Source of the DNA: Gallionella sp.
Lineage (GTDB): Bacteria > Pseudomonadota > Gammaproteobacteria > Burkholderiales > Gallionellaceae
Length of the DNA: 64,000 nt
Direction: 5' to 3'
Assembly: GCA_028699065.1 (NCBI GenBank)
Contig: JAQVVH010000001.1
Location: 248,001 to 312,000 of the forward strand
The position numbers were made by a program, and so were the translations under genes. Within the stretch, counting starts at the first letter, position 1; every line of letters starts with the position of its first letter. Below are positions 49,063 through 59,200 of this stretch, one piece after another. Under the pieces are notes generated by a model. It was not told the origin of the DNA and ran no database searches. It worked only from the letters and a program-made list of their open reading frames with translations.

Positions 49063-49832
49063 CGGGGTTTACGCAGCAGAAAATACAACTCGCCCGGCCA
49101 GCCCGGGAACATGCCGCCGAACCACAGGTTGAAGCGCAGCCACCACTTGCAATTCTCAAGGAAGAAGCCTTTCTTGCGCATAAAGAAGGCGCCGCTCAGA
49201 AACTCAACTTCCAGGCCGCCGGCCGCAGCCATCTCGCGCACCCGCTGCGGCGAGAACACACTGACGTGACCGTATTTGCGCGCCGTCGGACGAATCTTGT
49301 CCTCGCGCGACTGCGCCATGGACGCGGGCGTTGAGGGGAATCCGCCGATCATGATGCCGCCCGGCTTGAGATGCGGTGCAAGTTTGGCAATCAGCACTTC
49401 GGGGTCGAACAAATGCTCCAGCACATGCAACAGAATCATCGCATCGTATTGGCGGTCGGCATCCAGATTAAATTCGGCGCTTTCCAGATCCACTTCGTAG
49501 AAATGCTTGTAGCCCGCGCGTTCCAGCGCTTCGCGCTTGATGACGGCATCGACCGCATCCCAGTTGGCCAGCGCCACGCGCTCGCCGCCATGATTTGCCG
49601 CGGCATCCATGAACGACAGCATCTGGCCGGTATCCACACCGATCTCGCACACATCCAGCGCGCCCTTGCGCGCGGCTTCCTCGCGCAACAGGTGATACAT
49701 GAACCAGTAGCGGGCCAGCCGCAGCGGATAGTTGATCCGCTTCAGTTCGGGCGGAATGCCGTAGCTGTCGTCCTGCAGGACCGGATTATTTTTGAGGAAC
49801 TCGATGTCCCAGTGCAGTTGCGGTAATGCCAT
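49059..49832 (-). CDS. SAM-dependent methyltransferase in the aromatic operon
   Basis: This 257-residue protein has a diverged SAM motif (VCEIGVDTGQMLSFM), MILLHVLEHLFDPEVLIAKL and HLKPGGIMIGGFPS. A terminal region rich in Trp and Phe follows (NCKWWLRFNLWFGGMFPGWP). It overlaps hisC by four bases and follows pheA by 22. A methyltransferase is not part of the classical pheA-hisC-tyrA set. The substrate is unknown; an envelope-glycan target is possible given the arn genes downstream. Confidence 0.7.
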   Translation of the reverse strand: MALPQLHWDIEFLKNNPVLQDDSYGIPPELKRINYPLRLARYWFMYHLLREEAARKGALDVCEIGVDTGQMLSFMDAAANHGGERVALANWDAVDAVIKREALERAGYKHFYEVDLESAEFNLDADRQYDAMILLHVLEHLFDPEVLIAKLAPHLKPGGIMIGGFPSTPASMAQSREDKIRPTARKYGHVSVFSPQRVREMAAAGGLEVEFLSGAFFMRKKGFFLENCKWWLRFNLWFGGMFPGWPGELYFLLRKPR

Positions 49833-49854
49833 TGATAAACTCCAGAAAAATTGC

Positions 49855-50919
49855 CTACACGGCGACAGGATATGACCCCAAAATCTTGACGAAGGCAGCC
49901 GCCTGTTTCAGCTCTGCCAGCGCGGCAGCAACTGACACATCGGATTGATGTCCTTCGATGTCCATATAGAACACGTACTCCCACAAACCCGAGCGCGCCG
50001 GCCGCGATTCCAGCCGGGTCATCGACACCCCATGAGATGCCAGAGGCACCAGCAGATCATGCACCGCACCGGGCCGGTTGACCGCGGAAAGCACCAGTGA
50101 AGTTTTGTCGTGGCCGCTGGGGGCAACCGCCTGCTTTCCCAGAACCAGGAAACGCGTGGTGTTGCGGGCGTCGTCCTCAATGTTGCGTGCCAACACTTTA
50201 AGTTTGAAGGACTCGGCGGCAGCCACTCCGGCAACCGCAGCCGCAAAGGGCTCCTCGGCCGCCAGCCGGGCCGCATCCGCGTTACTCGAAGCGGTCACCC
50301 GCTCGGCGTGCGGCAGATGCGCATTCAACCAGCCCTGGCACTGCCCGAATGACTGCGGATGCGAATAGACTTTTTTGATCAGCGAAACATCGGATTCCGC
50401 CGAAAGCAGACACTGATGCACCTGCAGCATGACTTCGCCACAAATCTGCAGAGACGTACCAAGCAAAAGATCCAGCGTGCGGCCCACGGCACCCTCGGTG
50501 GAATTCTCGACCGGCACGACGCCGTATTGCACCGCGCCGTTTTCGACTGCGTGAAATACCTCGTCGATCGTGGCACAGGGTGTACCGCAAATTGCACTGC
50601 CGAAGCGCTTGTGGCAAGCCTGCTCGCTGAACGTCCCCTGCGGACCGAGGAACGCCACGGTCAGCGGCGCCTCAAGCGCACGACAATGCGACATCACTTC
50701 GGTAAACAAACGGGCAATCGCTTCGTTGCCCAGCGGGCCGGAATTCTTCTCCTGCAGGCGTCGCAGGATCTGCGCTTCGCGCTCCGGCCGCAGCACAATG
50801 CCATCTTCCTTAAGGTGGCCAATCTGCTGCGCCAGGCCGGCACGCCGGCTGAACAACGCCAGCAGCTCGTCATCCAGCTGATCAATTTGAACGCGCAATT
50901 GTTTGAGGTTATCGCTCAT
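49855..50919 (-). CDS. pheA: Chorismate mutase / prephenate dehydratase (P-protein)
   Basis: This 354-residue bifunctional enzyme has an AroQ mutase (residues 1-90, LRVQIDQLDDELLALFSRRA), the dehydratase domain (FLGPQGTFSEQA, VPVENSTEGAVGRTLDLLL, NTTRFLVLG) and a C-terminal ACT domain with the Phe-binding ESRP motif. It makes phenylpyruvate from chorismate. It overlaps the serA-like gene by four bases. Confidence 0.95.
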   Translation of the reverse strand: MSDNLKQLRVQIDQLDDELLALFSRRAGLAQQIGHLKEDGIVLRPEREAQILRRLQEKNSGPLGNEAIARLFTEVMSHCRALEAPLTVAFLGPQGTFSEQACHKRFGSAICGTPCATIDEVFHAVENGAVQYGVVPVENSTEGAVGRTLDLLLGTSLQICGEVMLQVHQCLLSAESDVSLIKKVYSHPQSFGQCQGWLNAHLPHAERVTASSNADAARLAAEEPFAAAVAGVAAAESFKLKVLARNIEDDARNTTRFLVLGKQAVAPSGHDKTSLVLSAVNRPGAVHDLLVPLASHGVSMTRLESRPARSGLWEYVFYMDIEGHQSDVSVAAALAELKQAAAFVKILGSYPVAV

Positions 50920-52100
50920 GACTCGGCCGGCATGGGCAAGTTGCGCACCATCAGCACACCCGGAATGGCGGCGATACCGGACAACAGCGCCGCCGTCAGC
51001 GGCGTATCCGTGTCCACCAGGGTGTACGCCATCTCCCCGCGAGACTTGTTGGTCATGTTATGAATATTGATCCCCGCTTCGGCGAGCGCGCCGGAAATCT
51101 GCCCAAGCATGTTGGGCACATTGGCATTGGCGATCCCCACCCGGTTGACCGATTCGCGCGGCATGCTGACATTGGGGAAGTTCACGGAATTGGTGATGTT
51201 GCCGTGCTCCAGATAATCGCGCAGCTGCTCGGCCACCATCACCGCGCAGTTCTCTTCCGCCTCGGCGGTGGAAGCGCCCAGATGCGGCAAGGCAACCACG
51301 CGTTCCTGCCCCTGGAATTTGACCGAAGGAAAATCGCACACGTAATAGCGCAGGTGCTTGCCGGAAAGTCCGGCCAGAACGGCGTCTTCGTTGACGATGC
51401 CCTCGCGGGAAAAATTCAGCAACACGCTGCCCGCTTTCATTGCGGCAACGCGCTTGTCATCGATCAGATTGCGGGTCGCGTCGAGCAGCGGCACATGCAG
51501 CGAAACAAAATCGCTGTGCTTGAGCAGATCCTCGATACTTTGCGCCTTGCGCACCTGGGACGGCAAACTCCACGCGGCATCCACCGTAATTTCCGGGTCG
51601 TAGCCGATCACTTTCATTCCCAGCCCGATCGCCGCGTCGGCCACCAGACGGCCAATCGCGCCGAGGCCGACAATACCCAGCGTACGGCCGCGCAATTCAG
51701 TGCCGGCAAAATGTTTCTTGCCCGCCTCGACCTGCTGATGCAAGGACGTGTCGTCGCCCTGCAGACCGGCAACAAAACCCAGCGCCGGCACAATATTTCG
51801 TGAAGCCAGCAACATGCCGCTCAGCACCAACTCCTTCACCGCGTTGGCATTCGCGCCCGGCGCATTGAAAACCGGCACACCGCGCGCGCTCATCGCTTTC
51901 ACCGGGACATTATTGGTTCCAGCACCCGCCCGTGCGATAGCCAGCACGCCGGACGGAATCTCCATGTCGTGCATGTTATGCGAGCGCACCATGATGGCAT
52001 CCGGATCGGCGATCTCGCCGCCGATCTCATAGTGCTCGGCCGGCAGGCGTTTCAACCCCAGTGTCGATATTTTATTGAGCGTAAGAACCCGATAAGTCAT
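50916..52100 (-). CDS. serA: D-3-phosphoglycerate dehydrogenase-like protein
   Basis: This 394-residue D-2-hydroxyacid dehydrogenase has IARAGAGTNNVPV, the Rossmann motif GIVGLGAIGRLV, LLNFSREGIVNED and the catalytic His in LPHLGASTAEAEEN. A C-terminal ACT domain follows (RVGIANANVPNMLGQISGAL). It oxidises 3-phosphoglycerate, the step before SerC. Its place between serC and pheA joins serine and phenylalanine synthesis; in many relatives serA is elsewhere. Confidence 0.9.
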   Translation of the reverse strand: MTYRVLTLNKISTLGLKRLPAEHYEIGGEIADPDAIMVRSHNMHDMEIPSGVLAIARAGAGTNNVPVKAMSARGVPVFNAPGANANAVKELVLSGMLLASRNIVPALGFVAGLQGDDTSLHQQVEAGKKHFAGTELRGRTLGIVGLGAIGRLVADAAIGLGMKVIGYDPEITVDAAWSLPSQVRKAQSIEDLLKHSDFVSLHVPLLDATRNLIDDKRVAAMKAGSVLLNFSREGIVNEDAVLAGLSGKHLRYYVCDFPSVKFQGQERVVALPHLGASTAEAEENCAVMVAEQLRDYLEHGNITNSVNFPNVSMPRESVNRVGIANANVPNMLGQISGALAEAGINIHNMTNKSRGEMAYTLVDTDTPLTAALLSGIAAIPGVLMVRNLPMPAES

Positions 52101-52118
52101 GAGCGAACTCCGTTTCGT

Positions 52119-53201
52119 TCAGGCTTTGCCGCGCGCAAATTCGTTCATGAATTCAACCAGAGCCTGCACACCTTCCAGCGGCATCGCATTGTAGATCGAA
52201 GCGCGCATGCCGCCGACGGAACGATGTCCCTTCAGTTGCAGCAAACCGCGTGCGTCCGCCTGCTTGAGGAAATCGCCATCCAGCGCAGCGTCGCGCAGCG
52301 TAAACGGCACATTCATCCGCGAACGGTCAGCCGGATCGACCGGACAGCTGTAAAAACCGCCGCTGGCATCAATCGCACCGTACAACAGATTCGCCTTGGC
52401 AATGTTGGCCTGCTCCATCGCGGCGATGCCGCCATTGGATTTCAACCACTGGAACACCAGCCCGGCCATGTAAATGGCGAAGGTCGGCGGTGTGTTGTAC
52501 ATGGAATCATTATCGGCATGCGTCTTGTAATCCAGCATGGTCGGCGTGCCTGCGGTCACCTGACCGATAAGATCTTCGCGCACGATCACCAGCGTCAAAC
52601 CAGCCGGACCAATGTTTTTCTGCGCGCCCGCGTAGATCAGACCGAATTTCGAAACATCGATCACACGCGACAAAATGTTGGAGGACATATCCGCCACCAG
52701 CGGCACATCGCCGGTCTCCGGGATCCAGTTGAATTCCACGCCGCCGATGGTCTCGTTGGGGGTGTAGTGCAGATATGCCGCGTTCGGATCGCGCTGCCAG
52801 GTTTCAAACGCGGGCACGTAGCTGCTGTTCCTGTCCTTGTTATCGACGACAACATTCACGCTGGCGAATTTCTTCGCTTCGCCGATGGCCTTTTTCGACC
52901 ACTCGCCGGTGTACACATAATCCGCCGAAGTTTTACCGCGCAACAGATTGAGCGGGATCATCGAAAACTGCAGATGCGCGCCCCCCTGCAGGAACAGTAC
53001 TTTGTAGTTGGCCGGAATACCCATCAATTCGCGCAAATCGGCCTCAGCCTGAGCGTGAATACCCATGTATTCCTTGCCGCGATGCGACATTTCCATCACG
53101 GACATGCCACTGCCGTGCCAGTCGGCGAGTTCGGCCTGGGCCTGTTGCAATACGGCTTTCGGCAAGACTGCCGGACCCGCGCTGAAGTTATAAATCGTCA
53201 T
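52119..53201 (-). CDS. serC: Phosphoserine aminotransferase
   Basis: This 360-residue PLP enzyme has [38 protein letters not shown] and the PLP lysine in [20 protein letters not shown]. It makes phosphoserine and also serves pyridoxal phosphate synthesis. It follows gyrA by 27 bases. Confidence 0.96.
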   Translation of the reverse strand: MTIYNFSAGPAVLPKAVLQQAQAELADWHGSGMSVMEMSHRGKEYMGIHAQAEADLRELMGIPANYKVLFLQGGAHLQFSMIPLNLLRGKTSADYVYTGEWSKKAIGEAKKFASVNVVVDNKDRNSSYVPAFETWQRDPNAAYLHYTPNETIGGVEFNWIPETGDVPLVADMSSNILSRVIDVSKFGLIYAGAQKNIGPAGLTLVIVREDLIGQVTAGTPTMLDYKTHADNDSMYNTPPTFAIYMAGLVFQWLKSNGGIAAMEQANIAKANLLYGAIDASGGFYSCPVDPADRSRMNVPFTLRDAALDGDFLKQADARGLLQLKGHRSVGGMRASIYNAMPLEGVQALVEFMNEFARGKA

Positions 53202-53228
53202 GCCTGCTTCTCCTGATAGCGGTTTGAA

Positions 53229-55778
53229 TTATTCGGCGTCGTCTTCCGGTTCAACGATGCGGCTCAATCCGGCGAGCTTTTCATCCTTGTCCAGATTCAT
53301 CAGCGTCACGCCCTGTGTGGAACGGCTCATCGCGCGAATCTCCTTGACGCGCGTGCGGATCAGCACACCGTTGGTGCCGATCAGCATGATCTCGTCATCC
53401 TTGTTCACCAGCGTCGCGGCAACCACCTTGCCGTTCCGCGCCGAAGTCTGGATCGCGATCATGCCCTGCGTCCCGCGGCCGTGGCGGGTGTATTCGGCGA
53501 TCGGAGTGCGCTTGCCGTAGCCATTCTCGGTGGCGGTCAGCACACTCTGGTCTTCGTTTTCCGCGACCAGCAGCGCAATCACCTTGCCGCCCTTGGTCAG
53601 CTTCATGCCGCGCACACCGCGCGTCACACGCCCCATGGAACGCACGTCATTCTCGTCGAAGCGCACGGCCTTGCCGCCGTCAGAGAACAGCATCACGTCA
53701 TGCTTGCCATCGGTCAGCGCAACGCCAATCAGGAAATCGTCGTCGTCGAGATTGATGGCGATGATGCCCGCCTTGCGCGGATTGCCGAAATCGGACAGCG
53801 GCGTCTTCTTCACCGTGCCTTCGCTGGTAGCGAAGAATATGAAGCGATCCTCGGAAAACTCCTTCACCGGCAGAATCGCGTTGATCTGCTCGCCCGCCTC
53901 GAGCGGCAACAGATTAACGATCGGCTTGCCGCGCGAAATTCGCGTGCCCTGCGGCACTTCGTAAACCTTGAGCCAGTACACCCGGCCGCGATTCGAGAAG
54001 CAAAGGATGTAATCGTGCGTGTTGGCAATAAACAGGTTATCGACAAAGTCGTCCTCTTTGGTCGAGGCAGCCTGTTTACCGCGGCCGCCGCGTTTCTGCG
54101 CACGGTACTCATCCAGCTTCTGCGCCTTCATGTAACCCCCGTGGGACAGGGTCACGACCACATCCTCCGGCGCAATCAGATCCTCCATGCTGAGATCCTG
54201 GGTATGCGTGATGATTTCACTGCGACGCTTGTCACCGAACTGCGCCTTGGTTGCCGCCAGCTCTTCGGTAATGATTTCGGTCACCCGTTCCGGCTTGGAC
54301 AAAATGTCGAGCAAGTCGGCGATCCTGTCCATAATCTCGCGATATTCGCCCACGATCTTGTCCTGCTCCAGACCGGTCAAACGTTGCAGACGCAGCTCCA
54401 GAATCGCCTGCGCCTGTGCCTCGGACAGGAAGTAGCCCTTATCCTTGATCAATCCGAATTCCGGCGCGAGTCCTTCCGGACGCGAAGCCGCATCGACTCG
54501 GCTCAGCATGTCTTCCACCAGCGACGAGCGCCAGCCGCGTGCCATCAATTCGCGCTTGGCATCCGCCGGCGTCGGCGCCGCCTTAATCAGCGCGATAATT
54601 TCATCCACATTGGACAAGGCTACGGCCAAGCCCTCCAGGATATGGCCCCGGTCCCGCGCCTTGCGCAGCTCAAACACGGTACGGCGCGTCACCACTTCAC
54701 GGCGGTGGCGCAGGAAAGCCTCAATCACATCCTTGAGATTGCACAGCTTGGGCTGGCCATCAACAATCGCAACCATATTGATGCCGAAGCTATCCTGCAT
54801 CTGAGTCGCTTTGTAGAGCTTGTTCAGAACCACATCAGCGTTCTCGCCGCGCTTCAGCTCGATCACCGCGCGCATGCCGGACTTATCCGATTCATCGCGG
54901 ATCTCGGAAATACCTTCCAGGGTCTTCTCCCGCACCAGCTCGCCGATCTTCATCAGCAGATTGGCCTTGTTCACCTGATACGGCAGCTCGTCGATGATAA
55001 TGGCCTGGCGCTCACCCTTGCCGATATCCTCAAAGTGGGTGCGCGCCCGCATGACAACGCGGCCACGGCCGGTGCGATAACCCTCCTTGACCCCGGAAAG
55101 CCCATAGATGTAGCCCGCCGTGGGGAAATCGGGTGCCGGCACGAATTCCAGCAGCTGCTCGATATCCATATCCGGATTCATTAGCAGCGCCTGGCAAGCG
55201 TCGATCACCTCCGACAGATTGTGCGGCGGAATATTGGTCGCCATGCCCACGGCAATCCCGGAAGAACCGTTGACCAGCAAATTCGGGATCCGCGTCGGGA
55301 ATACCAGCGGCTCCTGCTCGGAACCATCGTAGTTGGGGCCGTAATTCACGGTCTCCTTGTCCAGATCGGCGAGCAGCTCGTGGGCGATCTTCGACATACG
55401 GATTTCGGTGTAACGCATCGCCGCAGCATTGTCGCCGTCCACCGAACCGAAGTTACCCTGACCGTCGACCAGCGTGTAACGCAGAGAGAAATTCTGCGCC
55501 ATACGCACGATGGTGTCGTACACCGCCGTATCCCCGTGCGGGTGATATTTACCGATCACGTCACCGACGATACGCGCCGATTTCTTGTAAGCGCGGTTCC
55601 AGTCGTTGTTCAGTTCGCTCATGGCGAACAGCACGCGGCGGTGTACCGGCTTCAGACCGTCGCGCACATCCGGCAACGCACGTCCGACGATAACGCTCAT
55701 CGCATAGTCCAGATAGGACTTGCGCATTTCTTCTTCAAGGCTGACTGGCAGGGTTTCTTTGGCGAATTGTTGTTCCAT
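53229..55778 (-). CDS. gyrA: DNA gyrase subunit A
   Basis: This 849-residue type II topoisomerase subunit has the catalytic Tyr123 ([10 protein letters not shown]). The GyrA box QKRGGRGK, needed for DNA wrapping and negative supercoiling, is present in the C-terminal propeller. The quinolone region reads [10 protein letters not shown], with Thr84 at the place of E. coli Ser83. It opens the minus-strand supraoperon and is divergent from ubiG. Confidence 0.97.
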   Translation of the reverse strand: MEQQFAKETLPVSLEEEMRKSYLDYAMSVIVGRALPDVRDGLKPVHRRVLFAMSELNNDWNRAYKKSARIVGDVIGKYHPHGDTAVYDTIVRMAQNFSLRYTLVDGQGNFGSVDGDNAAAMRYTEIRMSKIAHELLADLDKETVNYGPNYDGSEQEPLVFPTRIPNLLVNGSSGIAVGMATNIPPHNLSEVIDACQALLMNPDMDIEQLLEFVPAPDFPTAGYIYGLSGVKEGYRTGRGRVVMRARTHFEDIGKGERQAIIIDELPYQVNKANLLMKIGELVREKTLEGISEIRDESDKSGMRAVIELKRGENADVVLNKLYKATQMQDSFGINMVAIVDGQPKLCNLKDVIEAFLRHRREVVTRRTVFELRKARDRGHILEGLAVALSNVDEIIALIKAAPTPADAKRELMARGWRSSLVEDMLSRVDAASRPEGLAPEFGLIKDKGYFLSEAQAQAILELRLQRLTGLEQDKIVGEYREIMDRIADLLDILSKPERVTEIITEELAATKAQFGDKRRSEIITHTQDLSMEDLIAPEDVVVTLSHGGYMKAQKLDEYRAQKRGGRGKQAASTKEDDFVDNLFIANTHDYILCFSNRGRVYWLKVYEVPQGTRISRGKPIVNLLPLEAGEQINAILPVKEFSEDRFIFFATSEGTVKKTPLSDFGNPRKAGIIAINLDDDDFLIGVALTDGKHDVMLFSDGGKAVRFDENDVRSMGRVTRGVRGMKLTKGGKVIALLVAENEDQSVLTATENGYGKRTPIAEYTRHGRGTQGMIAIQTSARNGKVVAATLVNKDDEIMLIGTNGVLIRTRVKEIRAMSRSTQGVTLMNLDKDEKLAGLSRIVEPEDDAE

Positions 55779-55933
55779 GAGCGACCTGATTTATTGAGCC
55801 AAATTCGGCGTTAAAACGAAGCGCGCATTCTATCACAGCCCCCGCCCGGCCTTGCACCCATTGCCCGCCCGCCGGATTTGGCCAAGTCCGCCGGTTTTTG
55901 TTAAAGTGCGACACCTTAAGAAAAAGCACTGCC

Positions 55934-56635
55934 ATGACCAACGCCGACCCGATCGAACTGGAAAAATTCTCGCAACTGGCCCACAAATGGTGGGATCCGA
56001 ACAGCGAATTCAAACCCCTGCACGACATCAACCCGCTGCGACTGGGTTACATCAACCGCCTCGCCGGACTGGCCGGAAAACAAGTGCTGGATGTCGGCTG
56101 TGGCGGCGGCATCCTCTCGGAAAGCATGGCGGACATGGGCGCACAAGTCACCGGCATCGACCTCGCCGACAAATCGCTTCAGGTTGCCAAACTGCACCTG
56201 CTGGAAAGTGGCCGCCAGGTCGAATATCGCAAAATCGCCGTGGAAACACTGGCCGGGGAACAGCCGGGACAGTTCGACGTGGTCACCTGCCTGGAAATGC
56301 TGGAACACGTTCCCGACCCGCAAAGCATCATCCAGGCCTGCGCCCAACTCGCCAAACCCGGCGGCTGGCTGTTTTTCTCGACCCTGAACCGCAACCCAAA
56401 GTCATACCTGTTTGCCATACTCGGTGCCGAATACCTGCTCAATCTGCTGCCGCGCGGCACCCACGACTACGCCAAATTCATTCGCCCAGCCGAGCTGGCA
56501 CAATTCTGCCGCAACGCCGGCCTCGACCTCACCGACGTCACCGGCATGAGCTACAACCCGCTCAGCAAAACTTACACGCTGGGTCGGGATACCAGCGTCA
56601 ACTACATCGTCGCCTGCCGCAAAGCCCCGGCCTAA
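55934..56635 (+). CDS. ubiG: Ubiquinone biosynthesis O-methyltransferase
   Basis: This 233-residue SAM enzyme has [20 protein letters not shown], the SAM motif [15 protein letters not shown], and [15 protein letters not shown]. It performs both O-methylations of ubiquinone synthesis. The start [12 protein letters not shown] at 55934 matches the family; the frame is open to 55898. It is divergent from gyrA across about 155 bases and precedes the phosphatase gene by six bases. Confidence 0.95.
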   Translation: MTNADPIELEKFSQLAHKWWDPNSEFKPLHDINPLRLGYINRLAGLAGKQVLDVGCGGGILSESMADMGAQVTGIDLADKSLQVAKLHLLESGRQVEYRKIAVETLAGEQPGQFDVVTCLEMLEHVPDPQSIIQACAQLAKPGGWLFFSTLNRNPKSYLFAILGAEYLLNLLPRGTHDYAKFIRPAELAQFCRNAGLDLTDVTGMSYNPLSKTYTLGRDTSVNYIVACRKAPA

Positions 56636-56641
56636 ACCCAC

Positions 56642-57295
56642 GTGACCCGGGCCGTTTTTTTCGATCTTGACGGCACCTTTGCCGACACCGCGCCCGACCT
56701 CACCGCCGCGCTGAACCACACCCGTGCCACGCGCGGGCTGCCGCCACTGCCGCTCGAAATCGCACGGCCGCAAGCCTCGCACGGCTCGCGCGGCCTCCTC
56801 AAAATCGGCTTCGGCATCGAACCGGACGCCCCGGATTACGATGCGCTACGCGACATCTTCCTCGATCACTACGCCAGCAACATCTGCGTTCACACCCGCC
56901 TGTTTGACGGCATGACCGAACTGCTCGACGCGCTGGCACAGCGCAACATCGTCTGGGGCATCGTCACCAACAAACCGCACCGCTACACCCTCCCGCTCAT
57001 GGAAGCACTGGGACTCGCCAGCCAGGCGGCCTGCCTGATCAGCGGCGACACCTGCGAACGCGCCAAACCCCACCCCGACCCGCTGCTCAAAGCCTGCGAA
57101 CTCGCCGGCGTGCAGCCGCATCAATGCCTCTACCTCGGCGACGACCGCCGCGACATTCAAGCCGCTAACGCCGCCGGCATACCCGGCATCATCGCCAGCT
57201 ACGGCTATGTCAGCGACGACGTCTCCGAAGCCAACTGGAACGCCCACGGCAGCATCGCCCACCCTGCGGAACTTCTGCGCTACATCGGTCTCTGA
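56642..57295 (+). CDS. gph: HAD-IA phosphatase (phosphoglycolate phosphatase Gph / MupP type)
   Basis: This 217-residue HAD hydrolase begins with FFDLDGTFADTAPDL (catalytic Asp pair), has TNKPHRYT with the conserved Lys, AKPHPDPLL and the metal-binding LGDDRRDIQAANAAG. The gene next to ubiG is annotated as phosphoglycolate phosphatase in many proteobacteria. In Pseudomonas the equivalent, MupP, acts on N-acetylmuramic acid 6-phosphate in cell-wall recycling. Sequence alone does not decide. The start is GTG at 56642. Confidence 0.82.
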   Translation: MTRAVFFDLDGTFADTAPDLTAALNHTRATRGLPPLPLEIARPQASHGSRGLLKIGFGIEPDAPDYDALRDIFLDHYASNICVHTRLFDGMTELLDALAQRNIVWGIVTNKPHRYTLPLMEALGLASQAACLISGDTCERAKPHPDPLLKACELAGVQPHQCLYLGDDRRDIQAANAAGIPGIIASYGYVSDDVSEANWNAHGSIAHPAELLRYIGL

Positions 57296-57319
57296 TCGCA
57301 CGTGCTACAATTCGCACCG

Positions 57320-57355
57320 CTCGCAACGGGGAAATGCTGTTATAACCGTAGCGAG
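57320..57355 (+). promoter_or_regulatory. Inverted repeat upstream of ssrA
   Basis: CTCGCAACGG (57320-57329) and CCGTAGCGAG (57346-57355) are inverted copies with one mismatch. A TATAAC at 57341-57346 lies between them and could be a -10 box for the tmRNA precursor. No good -35 is visible. Confidence 0.4.
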
Positions 57356-57366
57356 AGTTTAGAACC

Positions 57367-57732
57367 GGGGGCGACCTGGCTTCGACGTGGGTTGCAAAGC
57401 AGCGTAGGGCATACCGAGGACCCGCTACCTCGTTAATCAGCTGGAAAAAACTAGTCGCAAACGACGAAACATACGCACTGGCCGCTTAAGGCCTGCCCTC
57501 ACACCCCGCTGTCCGTAGTGGGGCTCAAAGTCGCAAGACGGAGATGAGTGAGGTCATTACACGGAATCGCCTCGCGCAGGGCTACTTTGCACGGGGCTAA
57601 ATCCAAGGTAGCTCGTCCGTCTGAAGCCTGTCGGTTGGCGTCAGCCGGATCAAATCAAACAATCAGACTAAGTATGTAGAACTATCTGTAGAGTGCTTGC
57701 GGACGCGGGTTCAATTCCCGCCGCCTCCACCA
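57367..57732 (+). ncRNA. ssrA: Transfer-messenger RNA (tmRNA)
   Basis: This 366-nt RNA rescues stalled ribosomes. The tRNA-like ends pair (GGGGGCG with CGCCTCC), the T-arm GGGTTCAATTCCC is present, and CCA is encoded at 57730-57732. The tag reading frame at 57457-57489 starts with the resume codon GCA and encodes ANDETYALAA before TAA. ssrA is a known integration site for mobile elements, and accessory DNA follows. Confidence 0.97.
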
Positions 57733-57739
57733 ACATCGA

Positions 57740-57772
57740 TGACCAACTGCTTCTGCAGTTGGTCATTTTTTT
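57740..57772 (+). terminator. Terminator of ssrA
   Basis: An 11-bp perfect stem (TGACCAACTGC with its complement), a TTCT loop and seven T residues form a textbook rho-independent terminator. Confidence 0.92.
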
Positions 57773-57880
57773 CGTCCTCCCGCGCACCCACGAGGGTTCC
57801 TGCGGATTCTTGCGGACTTCGACCTTTCCGGGTCGCACTGAAATTGGCCTGAATACTCTCTCCTGTTGAAGCCTCATAAT

Positions 57881-57966
57881 ATCGGCACAGATTGATCAAA
57901 TAATTAAAATATCACAATGATATTTATGGAATATAATCGGCAAAAACATCGGCATTATTATCGGCA
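57881..57966 (+). promoter_or_regulatory. Promoter region with ATCGGCA heptamer array before the first fic gene
   Basis: ATCGGCA occurs at 57881, 57936, 57948 and 57960. The last three are spaced exactly 12 bases apart and run into the start codon at 57966. A -10 box TATAAT lies at 57932-57937. A palindrome AATATCA-CAA-TGATATT (57908-57924) covers the -35 region. The layout suggests repressor binding, perhaps by the Fic protein itself. Confidence 0.55.
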
Positions 57967-59186
57967 TGTACGACCACCCATCACAATTCGAGCCTTTCCT
58001 CATCCCCGCATCGAGGGAGCCGCACTACCGGCATCTTACCGGCTTGGCGCAAACACTTTGCGAAAGCGATGCCCGGTTAAGCGCAGCCCTGCACCAGGAT
58101 GCCGCCCCCGCACTGGCGGCGCTGGTGCGGGGGATGAATTGCTATTACTCCAACCTGATCGAGGGGCATCACACCCTGCCGATAGACATTGACCGGGCCA
58201 TGCGCAGCGACTTCACCGACGCGCCCGCGCAAAGCGATTTGCAACGGCTGGCCTATGCCCATGTCCAGACCAGCGCCTGGGCCAGCCCGCTCGACATTGC
58301 AGAATATGGCATCCAGCGCTTCATTCTCGATGCCCACGCCGAATTCTGCCGCCATCTGCCCGATGCCATGTTGAGCATCACCTTGACCGACGGCAGCACC
58401 AGCCGCATGCAACCCGGAAAGCTCAGGACGCACGAGGTACAAGTCGGCAGACATATCGCCCCGCAAGCCAGCACCGTTCTCGCCTTCATGGAAAAATATG
58501 AAGCCACCTACGCCCCCATCCTGCGCCAAGCCAGTCAAGGCGGACTGAACAAACTCGAAGCCATCGTCGCCACGATGATCGCCCATCACCGCCTGGCATG
58601 GATACATCCATTCCCGGATGGCAATGGCCGCATCGCGCGCATCGTGCTCGATGCCATGCTCAAGCGATGCGGCTTTTCGGGAGCGGCACTATGGTCAATG
58701 TCGCGCGGTCTGGCAAAAACACAGCAGGAATACAAGCTGCGCCTCGCCGAAGCCGACATGCCCAGAATGAGCGATCTGGACGGGCGCGGCAACCTCTCCG
58801 AAACCAGGCTCGCCGCCTTCTGCGAATACGCGCTACAAAACGCCAACGACCAAGTGAAATTCATGTCCGGCATCTTTGCGCTCGACACAATCGGCCAGCG
58901 CGCACACCACTACTTCACCCACATGCGCACCGACCTGCGCGCGGAGTCCGCCCATCTTTATCTTGAAGCCCTCGCCCGGGGTGGATTCGAGCGCGGCGAA
59001 GCACAGCGCCTCACCGGGCTGGCCGAGCGCACCGCGCGCGACACGCTATCCACGCTCATCAAAGAAGGCTTCCTGCTTTCCGACACCCCCAAAGGCCGCG
59101 TGCGCCCCGGCTTTCCCAGCCACGCCCTCGGCGCACTCCTGCCGAACCTGTATCCGGCTGGGGATGTGGATTTTGTGGCGGATTGA
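57966..59186 (+). CDS. Fic family protein with C-terminal winged helix
   Basis: This 406-residue protein has the Fic motif HPFPDGNGR at 214-222. An N-terminal inhibitory motif S-x3-E-G (Ser62, Glu66, in YYSNLIEGHHT) marks it as class II, self-inhibited. Fic enzymes transfer AMP or similar groups to protein targets. The last 80 or so residues (ARGGFERGEAQRLTGLAERT, DTLSTLIKEGFL) look like a winged helix-turn-helix, so DNA binding is likely. It is the first gene after ssrA and is followed by hairpin repeats. The target is unknown. Confidence 0.88.
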   Translation: MYDHPSQFEPFLIPASREPHYRHLTGLAQTLCESDARLSAALHQDAAPALAALVRGMNCYYSNLIEGHHTLPIDIDRAMRSDFTDAPAQSDLQRLAYAHVQTSAWASPLDIAEYGIQRFILDAHAEFCRHLPDAMLSITLTDGSTSRMQPGKLRTHEVQVGRHIAPQASTVLAFMEKYEATYAPILRQASQGGLNKLEAIVATMIAHHRLAWIHPFPDGNGRIARIVLDAMLKRCGFSGAALWSMSRGLAKTQQEYKLRLAEADMPRMSDLDGRGNLSETRLAAFCEYALQNANDQVKFMSGIFALDTIGQRAHHYFTHMRTDLRAESAHLYLEALARGGFERGEAQRLTGLAERTARDTLSTLIKEGFLLSDTPKGRVRPGFPSHALGALLPNLYPAGDVDFVAD

Positions 59187-59200
59187 AGAGTGCGCGGGAT

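Noticed and set aside
53481-55184. Long antisense reading frame (567 codons) opposite gyrA
   Set aside because: It is the mirror of codon bias in GC-rich gyrA, with no recognisable domain, and is rich in His, Arg and Gln as such shadows are. The same holds for long frames opposite tyrA/aroF, pntB, arnA, dxs, hisC and nuoL.
57668-57877. Small minus-strand frame containing EAAGIEPASAS
   Set aside because: It is the reverse complement of the tmRNA 3' end and terminator. Such peptides are a common false call at tRNA-like genes.
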